NCBI RefSeq assembly: GCF_043944905.1
Contig: NZ_JBIMSN010000016.1
Coordinates: 1-64,000 of the forward strand
Origin: Antrihabitans spumae
Lineage (GTDB): Bacteria; Actinomycetota; Actinomycetes; Mycobacteriales; Mycobacteriaceae
Length of the DNA: 64,000 bases
Reading direction: 5' to 3'
The notes beneath the pieces are model-generated. The model saw only the letters and a list, made by a program, of their open reading frames with translations, searched no databases and was not told the DNA's origin. This document shows positions 16,776-25,956 of this stretch, piece after piece; the stretch's first letter is position 1, and the number at the start of each line of letters is the position of its first letter. The position numbers and the translations under genes were made by a program.

Positions 16776-17660
16776 CTAAGGCACATCGCGCACGGAATCT
16801 CCGGCACGACTCACTTCGTATCCGAGCAACCGCTCGGCCTCTTCGATGCCACCCTGCAGGTCGCCGACAGCATTCATCTTCGACAGGTCGAGACCGATGG
16901 TGACCAGCGTCAGCGCGATCTCCGACGACAACCCCGTGATGATGACGTTGGCGCCCATCAGACCCGACGCATCGACGGTCTGCACGAGGTGATTGGCGAC
17001 CGTGACGTCGATCGTCGGTACACCGGTGATGTCGATGACGACGACCTTCGCGCGGTTGGCACGGATCGCACGCAACAACTGCTCCGTGAGCTGCCGCGCT
17101 CGCTGACCGTCCAGCACACCGATGATCGGGAGAATCAGCAACTGCTCGCGCACCTGCAGCACCGGTGTCGACAGTTCGCGAATAGCCTCCTGCTGCTGCC
17201 GGATGATGCGTTCGCGTTCCTGAACGAAGCTGACGCCGACCGTGTTGGCGATGCGGTTCGCAGCAGGCTCGTACGCATCGAGCACCCGATTGAGCAGTGT
17301 GAAGTCCGATTGGTACTTCTCGAACAGGGAGCGGGCGAGCACGTCACGCAGCAGCAGCACGATGCCGAGAACCTCGTCGGTCTCGACGCCGCGAGGGATG
17401 ATGCGTTCGGAAAGGTCGCGCGCATACGCCTGCAGCGCCTCGACGCTGCCGGTCTCGAGCACCTCGACGTAGTTGTCGTACACCGACGTCGCTTCGGAGA
17501 AGAGTTCCTCCGGCGTCATGGCGGTCAACAACTCGGCCGCGGTGATGCGTCGAGCCCACTCTTCACGAAGGATGGTTCGATTCTGCCGAAGGTGCTCGAC
17601 CAGTTGAGGTAACAGTGCCTCGCTCGACACAGCGGTGTCGATCGACCCAGCAGCGGACAT
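16776..17660 (-). CDS. rsbR: RsbR-like stressosome sensor (RsbRD N-domain + STAS)
   Basis: A 294-residue protein: an N-terminal all-helical sensor domain (about residues 10-160) ending in a linker FVQERERIIRQQQEAIRELSTPV, then an STAS domain (about 180-285; VVIDITGVPTIDVTVANHLV). The linker and STAS domain match the RsbR paralogues that form the stressosome with RsbS. I chose ATG 17660, preceded by ggaggt; a TTG eight codons upstream is possible. No haem- or flavin-binding signature is apparent, so the signal sensed is unknown. It is the first stressosome gene, 37 bases after the peptidase gene. Confidence 0.9.
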   Translation of the reverse strand: MSAAGSIDTAVSSEALLPQLVEHLRQNRTILREEWARRITAAELLTAMTPEELFSEATSVYDNYVEVLETGSVEALQAYARDLSERIIPRGVETDEVLGIVLLLRDVLARSLFEKYQSDFTLLNRVLDAYEPAANRIANTVGVSFVQERERIIRQQQEAIRELSTPVLQVREQLLILPIIGVLDGQRARQLTEQLLRAIRANRAKVVVIDITGVPTIDVTVANHLVQTVDASGLMGANVIITGLSSEIALTLVTIGLDLSKMNAVGDLQGGIEEAERLLGYEVSRAGDSVRDVP

Positions 17661-17697
17661 CGGACCTCCCAGATAGCTGAACAAAGCTGCGGTGAGC

Positions 17698-18822
17698 CTA
17701 GTCGACGCTGGTCAGGCCATGCGGCTGATTGTTCATCGATTCGCATCCGTCGGCCGTGACGACGACGATGTCTTCGATCCGCGCCCCCCACTGGCCCTTG
17801 AAGTAGATGCCCGGCTCGATGCTGAACGCCATGCCCGGTTCGAGGACGAGGGTGTTGCCGGCAACGATGTACGGATCCTCGTGGACCGAGAGCCCGATGC
17901 CGTGGCCGGTGCGGTGGATGAAGGCGTCCGCCAATCCTGCCTCGGCGAGGACGTTGCGTGCAGCGGCGTCCACGGCCTCGGCAGTAACTCCGGGACGGAC
18001 CGCGGCGACTGCGGCTGCCTGCGCCTGCGCCAGAACCGCAATTCGTGTCGAGGCGTCATCGCCCGGATCGCCGACCGAGTAGGTCCGGGTCGAATCGGAG
18101 TTGTAGCCGGGTTCGACCGGACCGCCGATGTCGACCACAACCACGTCACCTGCCTCGATGCGACGATCGGATACCTCGTGGTGCGGATCTGCGCCGTTCG
18201 GTCCGGATCCGACGATGACGAACTCCGCTTCGGTATGGCCTTCGGCCACGATCGCAGCTTCGATGTCCGCCGCTACCTCGGCCTCGGTCCGCCCCGCGAC
18301 GATCCACTCCGCCATCCGCGCGTGCACCCGATCGATGGCGGCGCCCGCTCGGCGCAACGCCTCGATCTCGTCGGCGTCCTTGATCATTCGCAGTTGCCGC
18401 AACACCGCGGTGGCCAGTACCGGAGTCGTTCCGAAATTCGAGGCGAGCGGGAGCAGATGCAACGCGGGCATCGCGTCGGTGACCGCGGTCGCAGGCTTGG
18501 GTGGCAACACCGAACCTGCGAGCAGATACGGGTCGTCACCGTCCACCCAGTCGAGTACCTCGAGACCGAGGTCGGCGGTGGCCGAGCCGCCGAGTGCGGC
18601 CAGTTCCATTTTCGGCACGACGATCCGCGCGCCGGACCCGTCCGCAGGTATGACGAGACAGGTCAGCCGCTCGAACGACTCCGCCCGCGAACCGAGCAGG
18701 TACTGCAGGTCGGGGCCGGGGGTGATCAGCAGACCGTCGAGACCGGCTGCGGCGCTCAGCTCAGCGGCGCGGGCTAGTCGCGTGGCGTAGACGGCACTCG
18801 GAAAACGTGCGGAATTCGTCAT
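17698..18822 (-). CDS. M24-family Xaa-Pro aminopeptidase (PepQ/PepE-like)
   Basis: A 374-residue metallopeptidase. The N-terminal creatinase-like domain is followed by the pita-bread catalytic domain with the five metal ligands: two Asp in DIGGPVEPGYNSDSTRTY, His in HRTGHGIG, Glu in FSIEPGIY and Glu in ARIEDIV. It should remove N-terminal residues preceding proline in cytosolic peptides. Start at ATG 18822 (MTNSARFPSAVYATRL); the longer open frame upstream lies opposite the exonuclease gene. A TAATGT box (18830-18835 on the minus strand) seven bases before ATG suggests a leaderless mRNA. Neighbour order equals M. tuberculosis pepE-Rv2090. Confidence 0.92.
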   Translation of the reverse strand: MTNSARFPSAVYATRLARAAELSAAAGLDGLLITPGPDLQYLLGSRAESFERLTCLVIPADGSGARIVVPKMELAALGGSATADLGLEVLDWVDGDDPYLLAGSVLPPKPATAVTDAMPALHLLPLASNFGTTPVLATAVLRQLRMIKDADEIEALRRAGAAIDRVHARMAEWIVAGRTEAEVAADIEAAIVAEGHTEAEFVIVGSGPNGADPHHEVSDRRIEAGDVVVVDIGGPVEPGYNSDSTRTYSVGDPGDDASTRIAVLAQAQAAAVAAVRPGVTAEAVDAAARNVLAEAGLADAFIHRTGHGIGLSVHEDPYIVAGNTLVLEPGMAFSIEPGIYFKGQWGARIEDIVVVTADGCESMNNQPHGLTSVD

Positions 18823-18885
18823 GGCCACAACATTAGTCACCAGGCGCCGCGCCATCACCTCGACTCGGTTGGCAGGATGGCGGTC

Positions 18886-19827
18886 ATGAGTGGACGACTG
18901 ATGTTGCTGGATGGCGCGAGCATGTGGTTTCGGGCGTTTCACGGCGTCCCGGACTCGATTGTCGGACCCGACGGTCGACCGGTGAACGCACTGCGCGGCT
19001 TCACCGACATGGTCGCGCAGTTGATCACCCGACAGGCTCCGACGCGGCTGGTCGTGTGTCTCGACTTCGACTGGCGTCCCCAGTTCCGTGTCGACGCCAT
19101 ACCGACCTACAAGACGCACCGACTCGCACCCGACGGCGCCGCGACCAACACCGAGGAAGTGCCGGACCTGCTAGGCCCACAGGTAGCGATGATTCACGAA
19201 GTGCTCGAAGCCGCAGGCATCGCGACCGCGGGCGCAGTCGGATTCGAAGCCGACGACGTGCTGGGAACGCTTGCGACACAGGAGAAGACGGACGACGTCG
19301 TCGTCGTCAGCGGCGACCGCGACCTGCTGCAACTCGCGAGCGACGAACCGAACTCCGTCAGGGTGCTCTACATCGGCCGCGGACTCGCGAAGGCCGAACT
19401 GTTCGGTCCCGCCGAGGTTGCCGCGAAGTACGGCGTACCCGTCGAGAATGCAGGCGACGCCTACGCCGATCTCGCGACCTTGCGCGGTGACAGTTCCGAC
19501 GGCCTGCCCGGCGTCGCAGGCATCGGCGAGAAAACGGCCTCGACCCTGATGCTGCGGTTCGGCACGATCGCCAAGCTGCGTGCCGCCATCGACGATCCCG
19601 ACTCCGACATCGCCCGCGGCGTCAGGGCGAAACTCGCCGCCGCTACCGACTACCTCGACGCGGCGACCATGGTCGTTCGCGTTGCCAGAGACGCCGAGAT
19701 CGTTGCCTCCGGTCCGGATCTGCTGCCGCGCGAACCGGCCGATCCGGCGAAATTGGACGAACTCGCCGTTCGCTACGGCGCGGAAAGCTCGGTAGCCCGA
19801 CTCGTCGCCGCGATGCGAAACCGCTAG
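18886..19827 (+). CDS. 5'-3' exonuclease (DNA polymerase I N-domain type)
   Basis: A 313-residue stand-alone flap/5'-nuclease. Acidic metal-site motifs are LMLLDGASMWFRAFHG, GFEADDVLGTLA, VVSGDRDLLQL and the helix-hairpin-helix block DGLPGVAGIGEKTAS. It likely removes RNA primers or flaps, supplementing DNA polymerase I. Two ATG codons lie 9 bases apart (18877, 18886); the second gives the usual MSGRLMLLDG start. It is divergent from the peptidase gene and converges on the DUF4333 gene, with a strong hairpin between them. Confidence 0.92.
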   Translation: MSGRLMLLDGASMWFRAFHGVPDSIVGPDGRPVNALRGFTDMVAQLITRQAPTRLVVCLDFDWRPQFRVDAIPTYKTHRLAPDGAATNTEEVPDLLGPQVAMIHEVLEAAGIATAGAVGFEADDVLGTLATQEKTDDVVVVSGDRDLLQLASDEPNSVRVLYIGRGLAKAELFGPAEVAAKYGVPVENAGDAYADLATLRGDSSDGLPGVAGIGEKTASTLMLRFGTIAKLRAAIDDPDSDIARGVRAKLAAATDYLDAATMVVRVARDAEIVASGPDLLPREPADPAKLDELAVRYGAESSVARLVAAMRNR

Positions 19828-19836
19828 CAAACACAA

Positions 19837-19864
19837 AGCCGCCGACACGTTCGTGTCGGCGGCT
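19837..19864. terminator. Bidirectional hairpin terminator
   Basis: A perfect 12-bp inverted repeat (agccgccgacac / gtgtcggcggct) with a four-base loop gttc lies 9 bases after the exonuclease stop and 25 bases before the end of the convergent DUF4333 gene. No T-run follows, typical of actinobacterial terminators; it could serve both genes. Confidence 0.85.
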
Positions 19865-19889
19865 CCTGTGTCCGGTGCAGGTTGGCTGC

Positions 19890-20723
19890 CTACTTCGGTC
19901 GGCCGACCTCGTACTCACCGTCGTCGTTGGTGAACGTCACGGTGACCTTCTTGTCTTCGCCGTCGACACTCACGTCGCATTCGAAGGTCGCGTCCTTCTC
20001 GACCTTCTGATCCGCTGGGCAGGAAACGTTCTCGACGTTCTCGGCACCGTAGTTCTCGGTCAGAATCTTCTTGACGCCTTCTTGTGCGGCATTCTGATCG
20101 AGCGAGGAAGATCCGAGCAGCAGCACTGCAGCAACGATTGCGCCGATGACGACGACCGCCAGGATGCCGAGACCGATGAACAACGGCGTCTTCGACTTCG
20201 TGCCTGACGTCGCGGGTGCGCCGGGAGTTCCCCACTGGTTGCCTGCAGGCTGCTGCTGGCCACCCCATGCCGGCTGCCCTGGCTGCTGGCCACCCCATTG
20301 ATTACCCGCAGGCTGCGCTGGTGCACCCCACTGCGGTTGCCCGGGCTGCTGAGCTCCCTGGCCCCACTGGGCCCCACCCTGCTGTCCCCCGCCCTGACCC
20401 CACTGGGGCTGGCCTGCGTCGGCACCCTGCTGTCCCCACTGACCACCGGTGGGCGCCTGCTGGGTCGGCGCCGCGCCCCATGCGGGCTGACCGGGCTGCT
20501 GCGCCGGCGGCTGTTGCTGACCGGGCCACTGCTGACCTGGCTGCTGAGGCTGGCCCTGCTGGCTGCCCCACCCTTGACCCGGATTCTGCTGGCCACCGGA
20601 CGGGGTATTGAAGACTCGTGTGGCGTCGGCGGGACCGCCTTCACCTTCGGGAGTGCTCGGCTGCTGTTCGCCGCCGGGACCCCATCGTTCGTCCGGACCG
20701 CCAGGCCCATATGGTCCGCTCAT
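19890..20723 (-). CDS. DUF4333 membrane protein with long Gln/Gly/Pro/Trp-rich cytoplasmic tail
   Basis: A 277-residue single-pass membrane protein. Residues 1-160 are disordered and low complexity, built of repeats such as QPGQPAWG and GQQGGAQWGQ. A transmembrane helix follows (about 175-200, FIGLGILAVVVIGAIVAAVLLLG), then an extracytoplasmic DUF4333 domain with two conserved cysteines (VSCPADQ and TFECDVSV), likely a disulfide. Start ATG 20723 with gagg nearby. Position and family match M. tuberculosis Rv2091c next to helY. Function is unknown. Confidence 0.88.
   Translation of the reverse strand: MSGPYGPGGPDERWGPGGEQQPSTPEGEGGPADATRVFNTPSGGQQNPGQGWGSQQGQPQQPGQQWPGQQQPPAQQPGQPAWGAAPTQQAPTGGQWGQQGADAGQPQWGQGGGQQGGAQWGQGAQQPGQPQWGAPAQPAGNQWGGQQPGQPAWGGQQQPAGNQWGTPGAPATSGTKSKTPLFIGLGILAVVVIGAIVAAVLLLGSSSLDQNAAQEGVKKILTENYGAENVENVSCPADQKVEKDATFECDVSVDGEDKKVTVTFTNDDGEYEVGRPK
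20225..20605 (-). repeat. Degenerate coding repeats (Gln/Gly/Pro/Trp-rich)
   Basis: On the minus strand, imperfect units resembling cagccccagtgggg code for repeated Q-P-x-W-G blocks in the DUF4333 protein. Copies vary at third positions, so selection on the amino-acid composition rather than recent DNA duplication is likely. Confidence 0.7.
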
Positions 20724-20822
20724 CTCTTCGCCTCCACTCGCATCGCACTGTCGTAAACACGGTAGCTCCCCACCCGGCACCGGAGTCGGATAGCGAAGGG
20801 AATCAAATCACAATCGACGCCG

Positions 20823-23546
20823 CTACGCGGCGTCCACGGCCACGACACCACGGCGAATTGCCCGTACTGCCTTGGCCGCAGCTCCACGTATCTGTGGATC
20901 CTCGGCCGTGTTGTGCAGCTGATCGAGCAAATCGATCACCTGCCTGCACCACCGTACGAAATCGCCTGCAGACAACGCCTTACCTCTGTCACCGGCGGCG
21001 ATCAAGGCGTCGACCAGTGGCTCACCGCGTGCCCAATTGTAGATTGCCGCGACGAAACCGAGATCGGGGTCTCGGGTGAGCGGCAGTTTGTGGCGGACTT
21101 CGTCCGAGCGCAGCTCGCCCCACACCCGAAGTGTCCCGGTGAGCGCATGGCGGACAGCAGTGGTCGGACCCGTCACCATCGGGTAGCCGCCTTCTTGCCT
21201 CGACTCGAAGACCACGCTCGACGCGACCGCCGCGAGTTCTTCGGGGGCGAGCCCGGCCCACAGTCCCTGCCGCAGACATTCGGACACCAAAAGGTCGCTC
21301 TCCGAATAGATTCGGCCGAGCCGTCGCCCGTCTTCGGTCACCGCACCGGCCGCGATGTAGCCCCGCTCGCCGAGGAGGGCGAGAATCCGATCGAAAGTCC
21401 GAGCAAGCGAATTCGTTGTCGCAGAGACCTTTTGACGCATCGACTCGGTCTCGCGCGCAAGTCGACTGTAGCGCTCCCCCACGCGGGCGAGCTGATCGCG
21501 ATTGGGCCAGGTATGGCAGGGGTGCGAACGCAGCGCGCGGCGCAACGTCGCAAGCTCCCTGTCGTCCGCGGCTGGCGAACTGTGCTTACGCCGACGACCG
21601 CTCGGCGCGGTGATGCCGGTACTGCGAAGCGCCGACGCCAGGTCCTTCCGCGCACGCGCGGTCCGGTGATCCACATGTTTGGGCAGGCGCATCCTGCCGA
21701 GTGCTTCAGCGGGCGAGGGGAAGGCGGCCGCCGAGATCCGGCCCGCCCATTTGTCCTCGGTGAGCACGAGGGGACGTGGGTCACCGGTATCGCCGTCGGC
21801 CTCGAGGACGACGGCCAGACCCGAACGACGCCCAGCGGGTATCGCGATCACGTCGCCACGTCGCAACACCGTCAGCGCGGCGACCGCCGCACCCCGAGTG
21901 TCGGTTCTGCCCTGCTGCGCCAACAGTCGTTCCCGCGCGCGAATACGTTCTCGCAGTTGCGCGTACTCCAGATATTCGCTGCCGTCACCGCCGAGTTCTT
22001 CGCGGAGTTGCTCGAGATCGCGGACGTTTCGATCGATTCCACGCACCGCGCCGACCACGGACTTGTCGGCCTGGAACTGCGCGAAAGACCGCTCGAGCAG
22101 CGCACGTGAATCGTCGGCACCCATTCGGTCGATCAGGTTGATCGTCATGTTGTAGCCGGGGCGGAACGAACTCCGCAGCGGATAGGTCCGTGTCGATGCG
22201 AGACCCGCAACTTCGGTTGCGTCGAGGTCGGGATGCCAGAGGACGACCGCATGCCCTTCGACGTCGATGCCGCGTCGGCCCGCACGACCGGTGAGCTGGG
22301 TGTATTCGCCAGGCGTCAGATCGGCGTGGGTTTCGCCGTTGTATTTGACCAGTCGCTCGAGGACGACGGTTCTGGCGGGCATGTTGATGCCGAGCGCGAG
22401 GGTCTCCGTCGCGAAAACGGCGCGGACCAAACCCTTGACGAACAACTCTTCGACCGTGTGCCGGAAAGCGGGCAACATACCAGCGTGATGGGCCGCGAGG
22501 CCACGTTCGAGGGCGTCGCGCCACTCCCAGTAGCCGAGCACATCCAGATCGGCTTTCGGCAGTTCCGCCGTGTGCTTGGCAATCACGGACGAGATCTCCT
22601 CGACCTGTTCCGGCGTCGTCAGCTCCAGCCGGGACCGCAGACACTGGTTCAACGCGGCGTCGCACCCGGCTCTACTGAAGATGAAGGTGATCGCGGGCAG
22701 CAAACCTTCGTCGTCCAGCTTGGCGATCACGTCGGGACGTGAGACCGGTCTGAAGTTCTGCCGCGGATTCGAGCGGCCGCGGCCACCGGAACGACCCGAC
22801 TGCTCCCAGGACCCGCTGCGTTCGAGTGCCCGCTTCTGCTTGAGATGGCGGACGAGTTCCTGATCGACGACAACCCCGGCATTCGGGCGCCCAGCCTGGG
22901 CTTTGGTGTCGAACAGATCGAACATCCGCTTGCCGACGAGGATGTGCTGCCACAGCGGGATCGGGCGGGTCTCGTCGACGACGATCGTCGTGTTCCCTCG
23001 CACGGTCTCCATCCAGGCGCCGAACTCCTCGGCGTTGCTGACCGTCGCAGACAAGCTGACCAGGCGAACGTCTTCCGGCAGGTGCAGAATGACCTCTTCC
23101 CACACGGCGCCACGGAACCGATCGGCAAGGAAGTGGACCTCGTCCATGACAACGAACGCGAGACCGCGCAGCGCTGTCGACGACGCGTAGAGCATGTTGC
23201 GCAGCACTTCGGTCGTCATCACGACTACAGGCGCATCCGGGTTGATGCTCTGGTCGCCGGTCAGCAGCCCGACCGACCCACGCCCGTAGCGCGCGGTCAG
23301 GTCCGCGAACTTCTGGTTACTCAACGCCTTGATCGGTGTCGTGTAGAAGCACTTGGTTCCTGCCGCGAGTGCGAGATGCACCGCGAATTCACCGACCACG
23401 GTTTTACCCGCACCCGTCGGCGCGCACACGAGCACGCCGTGGCCGTTTTCGAGCGCTACGCAGGACTGCACCTGGAACGGGTCGAGTGGAAAACTCAGCT
23501 CGGCCGCAAAAGCCTCTAGTTGGGGTCCGCGGGTATCGATGCTCAC
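20823..23546 (-). CDS. helY: Ski2/Mtr4-like DEAD-box RNA helicase HelY
   Basis: A 907-residue superfamily 2 helicase. Walker A CAPTGAGKT (about residue 42), Walker B VVMDEVHFL, motif III SLSATVSN, motif VI QLTGRAGRRG and a C-terminal DSHCT-type domain place it with bacterial homologues of Ski2/Mtr4. Its role in bacteria is unclear, probably RNA processing. I start it at GTG 23546, one base after the tatC stop, giving the family N-terminus; an ATG at 23585 would extend it into tatC. The order helY-tatC-tatA matches M. tuberculosis. Confidence 0.93.
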   Translation of the reverse strand: MSIDTRGPQLEAFAAELSFPLDPFQVQSCVALENGHGVLVCAPTGAGKTVVGEFAVHLALAAGTKCFYTTPIKALSNQKFADLTARYGRGSVGLLTGDQSINPDAPVVVMTTEVLRNMLYASSTALRGLAFVVMDEVHFLADRFRGAVWEEVILHLPEDVRLVSLSATVSNAEEFGAWMETVRGNTTIVVDETRPIPLWQHILVGKRMFDLFDTKAQAGRPNAGVVVDQELVRHLKQKRALERSGSWEQSGRSGGRGRSNPRQNFRPVSRPDVIAKLDDEGLLPAITFIFSRAGCDAALNQCLRSRLELTTPEQVEEISSVIAKHTAELPKADLDVLGYWEWRDALERGLAAHHAGMLPAFRHTVEELFVKGLVRAVFATETLALGINMPARTVVLERLVKYNGETHADLTPGEYTQLTGRAGRRGIDVEGHAVVLWHPDLDATEVAGLASTRTYPLRSSFRPGYNMTINLIDRMGADDSRALLERSFAQFQADKSVVGAVRGIDRNVRDLEQLREELGGDGSEYLEYAQLRERIRARERLLAQQGRTDTRGAAVAALTVLRRGDVIAIPAGRRSGLAVVLEADGDTGDPRPLVLTEDKWAGRISAAAFPSPAEALGRMRLPKHVDHRTARARKDLASALRSTGITAPSGRRRKHSSPAADDRELATLRRALRSHPCHTWPNRDQLARVGERYSRLARETESMRQKVSATTNSLARTFDRILALLGERGYIAAGAVTEDGRRLGRIYSESDLLVSECLRQGLWAGLAPEELAAVASSVVFESRQEGGYPMVTGPTTAVRHALTGTLRVWGELRSDEVRHKLPLTRDPDLGFVAAIYNWARGEPLVDALIAAGDRGKALSAGDFVRWCRQVIDLLDQLHNTAEDPQIRGAAAKAVRAIRRGVVAVDAA

Positions 23547-23547
23547 C

Positions 23548-24474
23548 TCAGATGGTGTCCGAATAATCCGAGCGGGGTTCGGCATCGGCGACGGGGTCGG
23601 GACTCGGCAGCGGAGACGCCTCGTCGTCGTCGAGGTCGCGCCAGTTCGCGGCGCCGTCGCGACGGGCTTTACGCCTGTCGTGGATGCGGCCGATCTGAAT
23701 GGCGACCTCGAGCAGCAGCGTCAACGCGAATGCGAGAGCCAGCATCGAGAACGGATCCTGGCCAGGCGTCGCGAACGCGGCGAAGAGGAACATCGTGAAG
23801 ATCAAACCGCGTCGCCAGGCCTTGAGACGTGTGTAGGGCAGCACGCCGACGAAGTTCAGCCCGACGATCAGCAACGGTATCTCGAAGCTGACGCCGAAGA
23901 TGATCAGCAGATTGATGATGAAGCCGAAGTACTGGTCGCCACTGAGCGCCGTCACCTGGACGTTGTCGCCGATCGTCAACAGGAAACCCAAAGCCTGCGA
24001 GACGACGACGTAGGCGAGAACAGCGCCTGCAACGAAGAGCACGGCTCCGCAGGTCACGAACGACACCGCGTAGCGTCGTTCTTTCGCGTAGAGACCCGGG
24101 GTGATGAACGCCCAGATCTGATACAGCCAGATCGGGCACGCAAGCACGATTCCAGCGGTCAGACCGACCTTGAACCGCAGCATGAACTGCTCGAACGGTC
24201 CCGTCGCAAGAAGTCGGCAGGCGCCGTCGACGCTCAGATCCGCGCGCGACTCCGACGGCAGCGAACAGTACGGACCGCGAAGCAGCTCACCGAGACTTTC
24301 CAGCCCGATAATCGAATGCGAGTACCAGTAGAAGCCGAAGATGCTGGTGAGGATGACCGCTGCGATGGATACAAGCAGTCGGGTGCGCAGTTCGTAGAGG
24401 TGATCGACCAGCGACATCGTGCCGTCGGGATTGGTTCTACGTTTACTGCGTCTCGGGTCGAACGGGATGCGCAA
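23548..24474 (-). CDS. tatC: Twin-arginine translocase subunit TatC
   Basis: TatC is the six-helix receptor for twin-arginine signal peptides. The 308-residue protein has the diagnostic N-terminus NPDGTMSLVDHLYELRTRLL, then six hydrophobic spans, including the FTPG-like loop (FITPGLYAKERR), and a long acidic cytoplasmic tail of about 55 residues. Start is TTG 24474 with aggcgaa upstream; no better codon exists. An extracytoplasmic insertion with two cysteines (about residues 69-85) is typical of actinobacterial TatC. Seventy-two bases separate it from tatA. Confidence 0.94.
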   Translation of the reverse strand: MRIPFDPRRSKRRTNPDGTMSLVDHLYELRTRLLVSIAAVILTSIFGFYWYSHSIIGLESLGELLRGPYCSLPSESRADLSVDGACRLLATGPFEQFMLRFKVGLTAGIVLACPIWLYQIWAFITPGLYAKERRYAVSFVTCGAVLFVAGAVLAYVVVSQALGFLLTIGDNVQVTALSGDQYFGFIINLLIIFGVSFEIPLLIVGLNFVGVLPYTRLKAWRRGLIFTMFLFAAFATPGQDPFSMLALAFALTLLLEVAIQIGRIHDRRKARRDGAANWRDLDDDEASPLPSPDPVADAEPRSDYSDTI

Positions 24475-24546
24475 GTTCGCCTGTCTCCTGCTCAGCGCTC
24501 AGCACGGGGCAGCCAACTCACCCCGACTGTTGCGGTATCGGGCGGA

Positions 24547-24816
24547 CTAAGCCGATCTGGGATCCGAACGCTCCGACGCTGTGTACTGCTGCGGCGGTGC
24601 GACAGGGGGAAGCTCGGTCGGTGCTGGAGCAGGGGTGGGATCTGCCTGCGCGGACTGATCCTTGCTCTCGCTCTGCATTTCCTTGACTTCGCTCTTGAAG
24701 ATCCGCAGCGACCTACCAAGACCACGCGCGGCGTCGGGCAGCCGCTTCGAGCCGAACAGGATCACGACCACAATCGCAACGATCACCCAGTGCCACGCGG
24801 AAAGGCCGCCGGTCAT
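24547..24816 (-). CDS. tatA: Twin-arginine translocase subunit TatA
   Basis: An 89-residue protein with one N-terminal membrane helix (AWHWVIVAIVVVILFGSKRLP) containing the conserved FGSKRLPD hinge, an amphipathic helix (AARGLGRSLRIFKSEVKEM) and a proline-rich tail. It forms the pore of the Tat system. Its start is fixed by ggaggt just before ATG 24816. Confidence 0.95.
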   Translation of the reverse strand: MTGGLSAWHWVIVAIVVVILFGSKRLPDAARGLGRSLRIFKSEVKEMQSESKDQSAQADPTPAPAPTELPPVAPPQQYTASERSDPRSA

Positions 24817-24918
24817 GTCTACCTCCGAAAGTCGTGTGGAATCGATGCTACCGGACCGACGAGGACCCAGCGGTGACCGAACCTGGGAGTTTGCCGCCCG
24901 TTCAGGTGGACACCTGCG

Positions 24919-25956
24919 TCATCGGACCGGCGCCGACTTCCCCGACGCCTTCAACGTCTTCAACAATTCGGCGCCCGACCAGTGCCGTCTGCCACCGTTT
25001 TCGGCGACTTTGATCAACTCGGTCAACCGCGCGTTCACCGGCGCGGTTCTGCCCACCTGCTCGCCGAGCCGGACGACCTCGCCGCAGATGTAGTCGATTT
25101 CCGACTTCCGTCCGAGTTCGAGGTCGTCGAGCATCGAAGTCCGCGCCAAAGGGTCTATTTCCAGTACGGATTGCGCCACGCCCTTGAAAAGGAAGTTCGA
25201 CACTCCGAGCAGCCGAGCCATGAGGGCAGGCGGTACCGAGGTCAGCCGAGCCGGTCGGATGCCTGCCGCCTTGAGGATCGCAAGCGCCTCCAGCTGTGCC
25301 ATACCGATGCACTTGCGGTACTTCCGTTGTGACAGTTCCTCTTTCAGCGGCACTCCGGACAGTGCGTTGATCGGATTGTTCAGGTTGAGCAGCAGTTTCG
25401 CCCACATGACGCGGGTGAGGTCGGCCTCCCTTAGCAGCGGCAAACCGGCATTGCGGAAGGTCGACGCGAACCGATCGAGCGCCGGATGGTCGCTGACAAT
25501 GATTTCGCCTTCCGTGCCCTGGTGGAATCGGCCTTCACCACGGTGGGAAACGTTGTACATCACCATCGAGGACAGGACGATGCACTCGGGCAGATGTTCG
25601 CGCAGCACGTCGGCGTTGCGGACGCCGTTCTGCAGCGAGATCACCACAGTGCCCGGCCTGACCAGCGGCGCGAGTGACCGACCTGCTTCGTCCGTCGATC
25701 CGGCCTTTACGGTGACGAGAATCAGATCGGCGCGCGAGGCGCGGTTCGGTGCAGTGTCGAACCGAAGTTGAGCAGGGCGGACCTCGATATCGGCGCCGTG
25801 CAGGTCGGTCAGATGCAGCCCATGGGTCGCGACTTCTTCGACTATCGCCGGACGACCGACAAGAGAGACCTTCGCGCGCGCACCAGCGAGCCTGCCCCCG
25901 ACGTAACAGCCGATATTGCCTGCACCGAAAACGCAGATCTCGAAATCGTTTGCCAT
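24919..25956 (-). CDS. PanE/ApbA-type ketopantoate reductase family protein
   Basis: A 345-residue NADPH-dependent 2-dehydropantoate 2-reductase family protein. The dinucleotide fold starts at once (ICVFGAGNIGCYVGGRL); VTVKAGST, SLQNGVRN and the catalytic-lysine region MWAKLLLNLNNPINAL follow. Ketopantoate is the classic substrate, but the family includes paralogues with other 2-oxoacids. Its ATG shares a base with the pafC stop (TGATG), so it is translationally coupled to pafBC. M. tuberculosis has no such gene between pafC and tatA as far as I recall; it looks like an insertion into this conserved block. Confidence 0.88.
   Translation of the reverse strand: MANDFEICVFGAGNIGCYVGGRLAGARAKVSLVGRPAIVEEVATHGLHLTDLHGADIEVRPAQLRFDTAPNRASRADLILVTVKAGSTDEAGRSLAPLVRPGTVVISLQNGVRNADVLREHLPECIVLSSMVMYNVSHRGEGRFHQGTEGEIIVSDHPALDRFASTFRNAGLPLLREADLTRVMWAKLLLNLNNPINALSGVPLKEELSQRKYRKCIGMAQLEALAILKAAGIRPARLTSVPPALMARLLGVSNFLFKGVAQSVLEIDPLARTSMLDDLELGRKSEIDYICGEVVRLGEQVGRTAPVNARLTELIKVAENGGRRHWSGAELLKTLKASGKSAPVR

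Noticed and set aside
20225..20605. Possible CRISPR or satellite array
   Set aside because: The repeats are degenerate and in frame, encoding a Gln/Gly/Pro/Trp-rich tail; there are no constant repeats with unique spacers.
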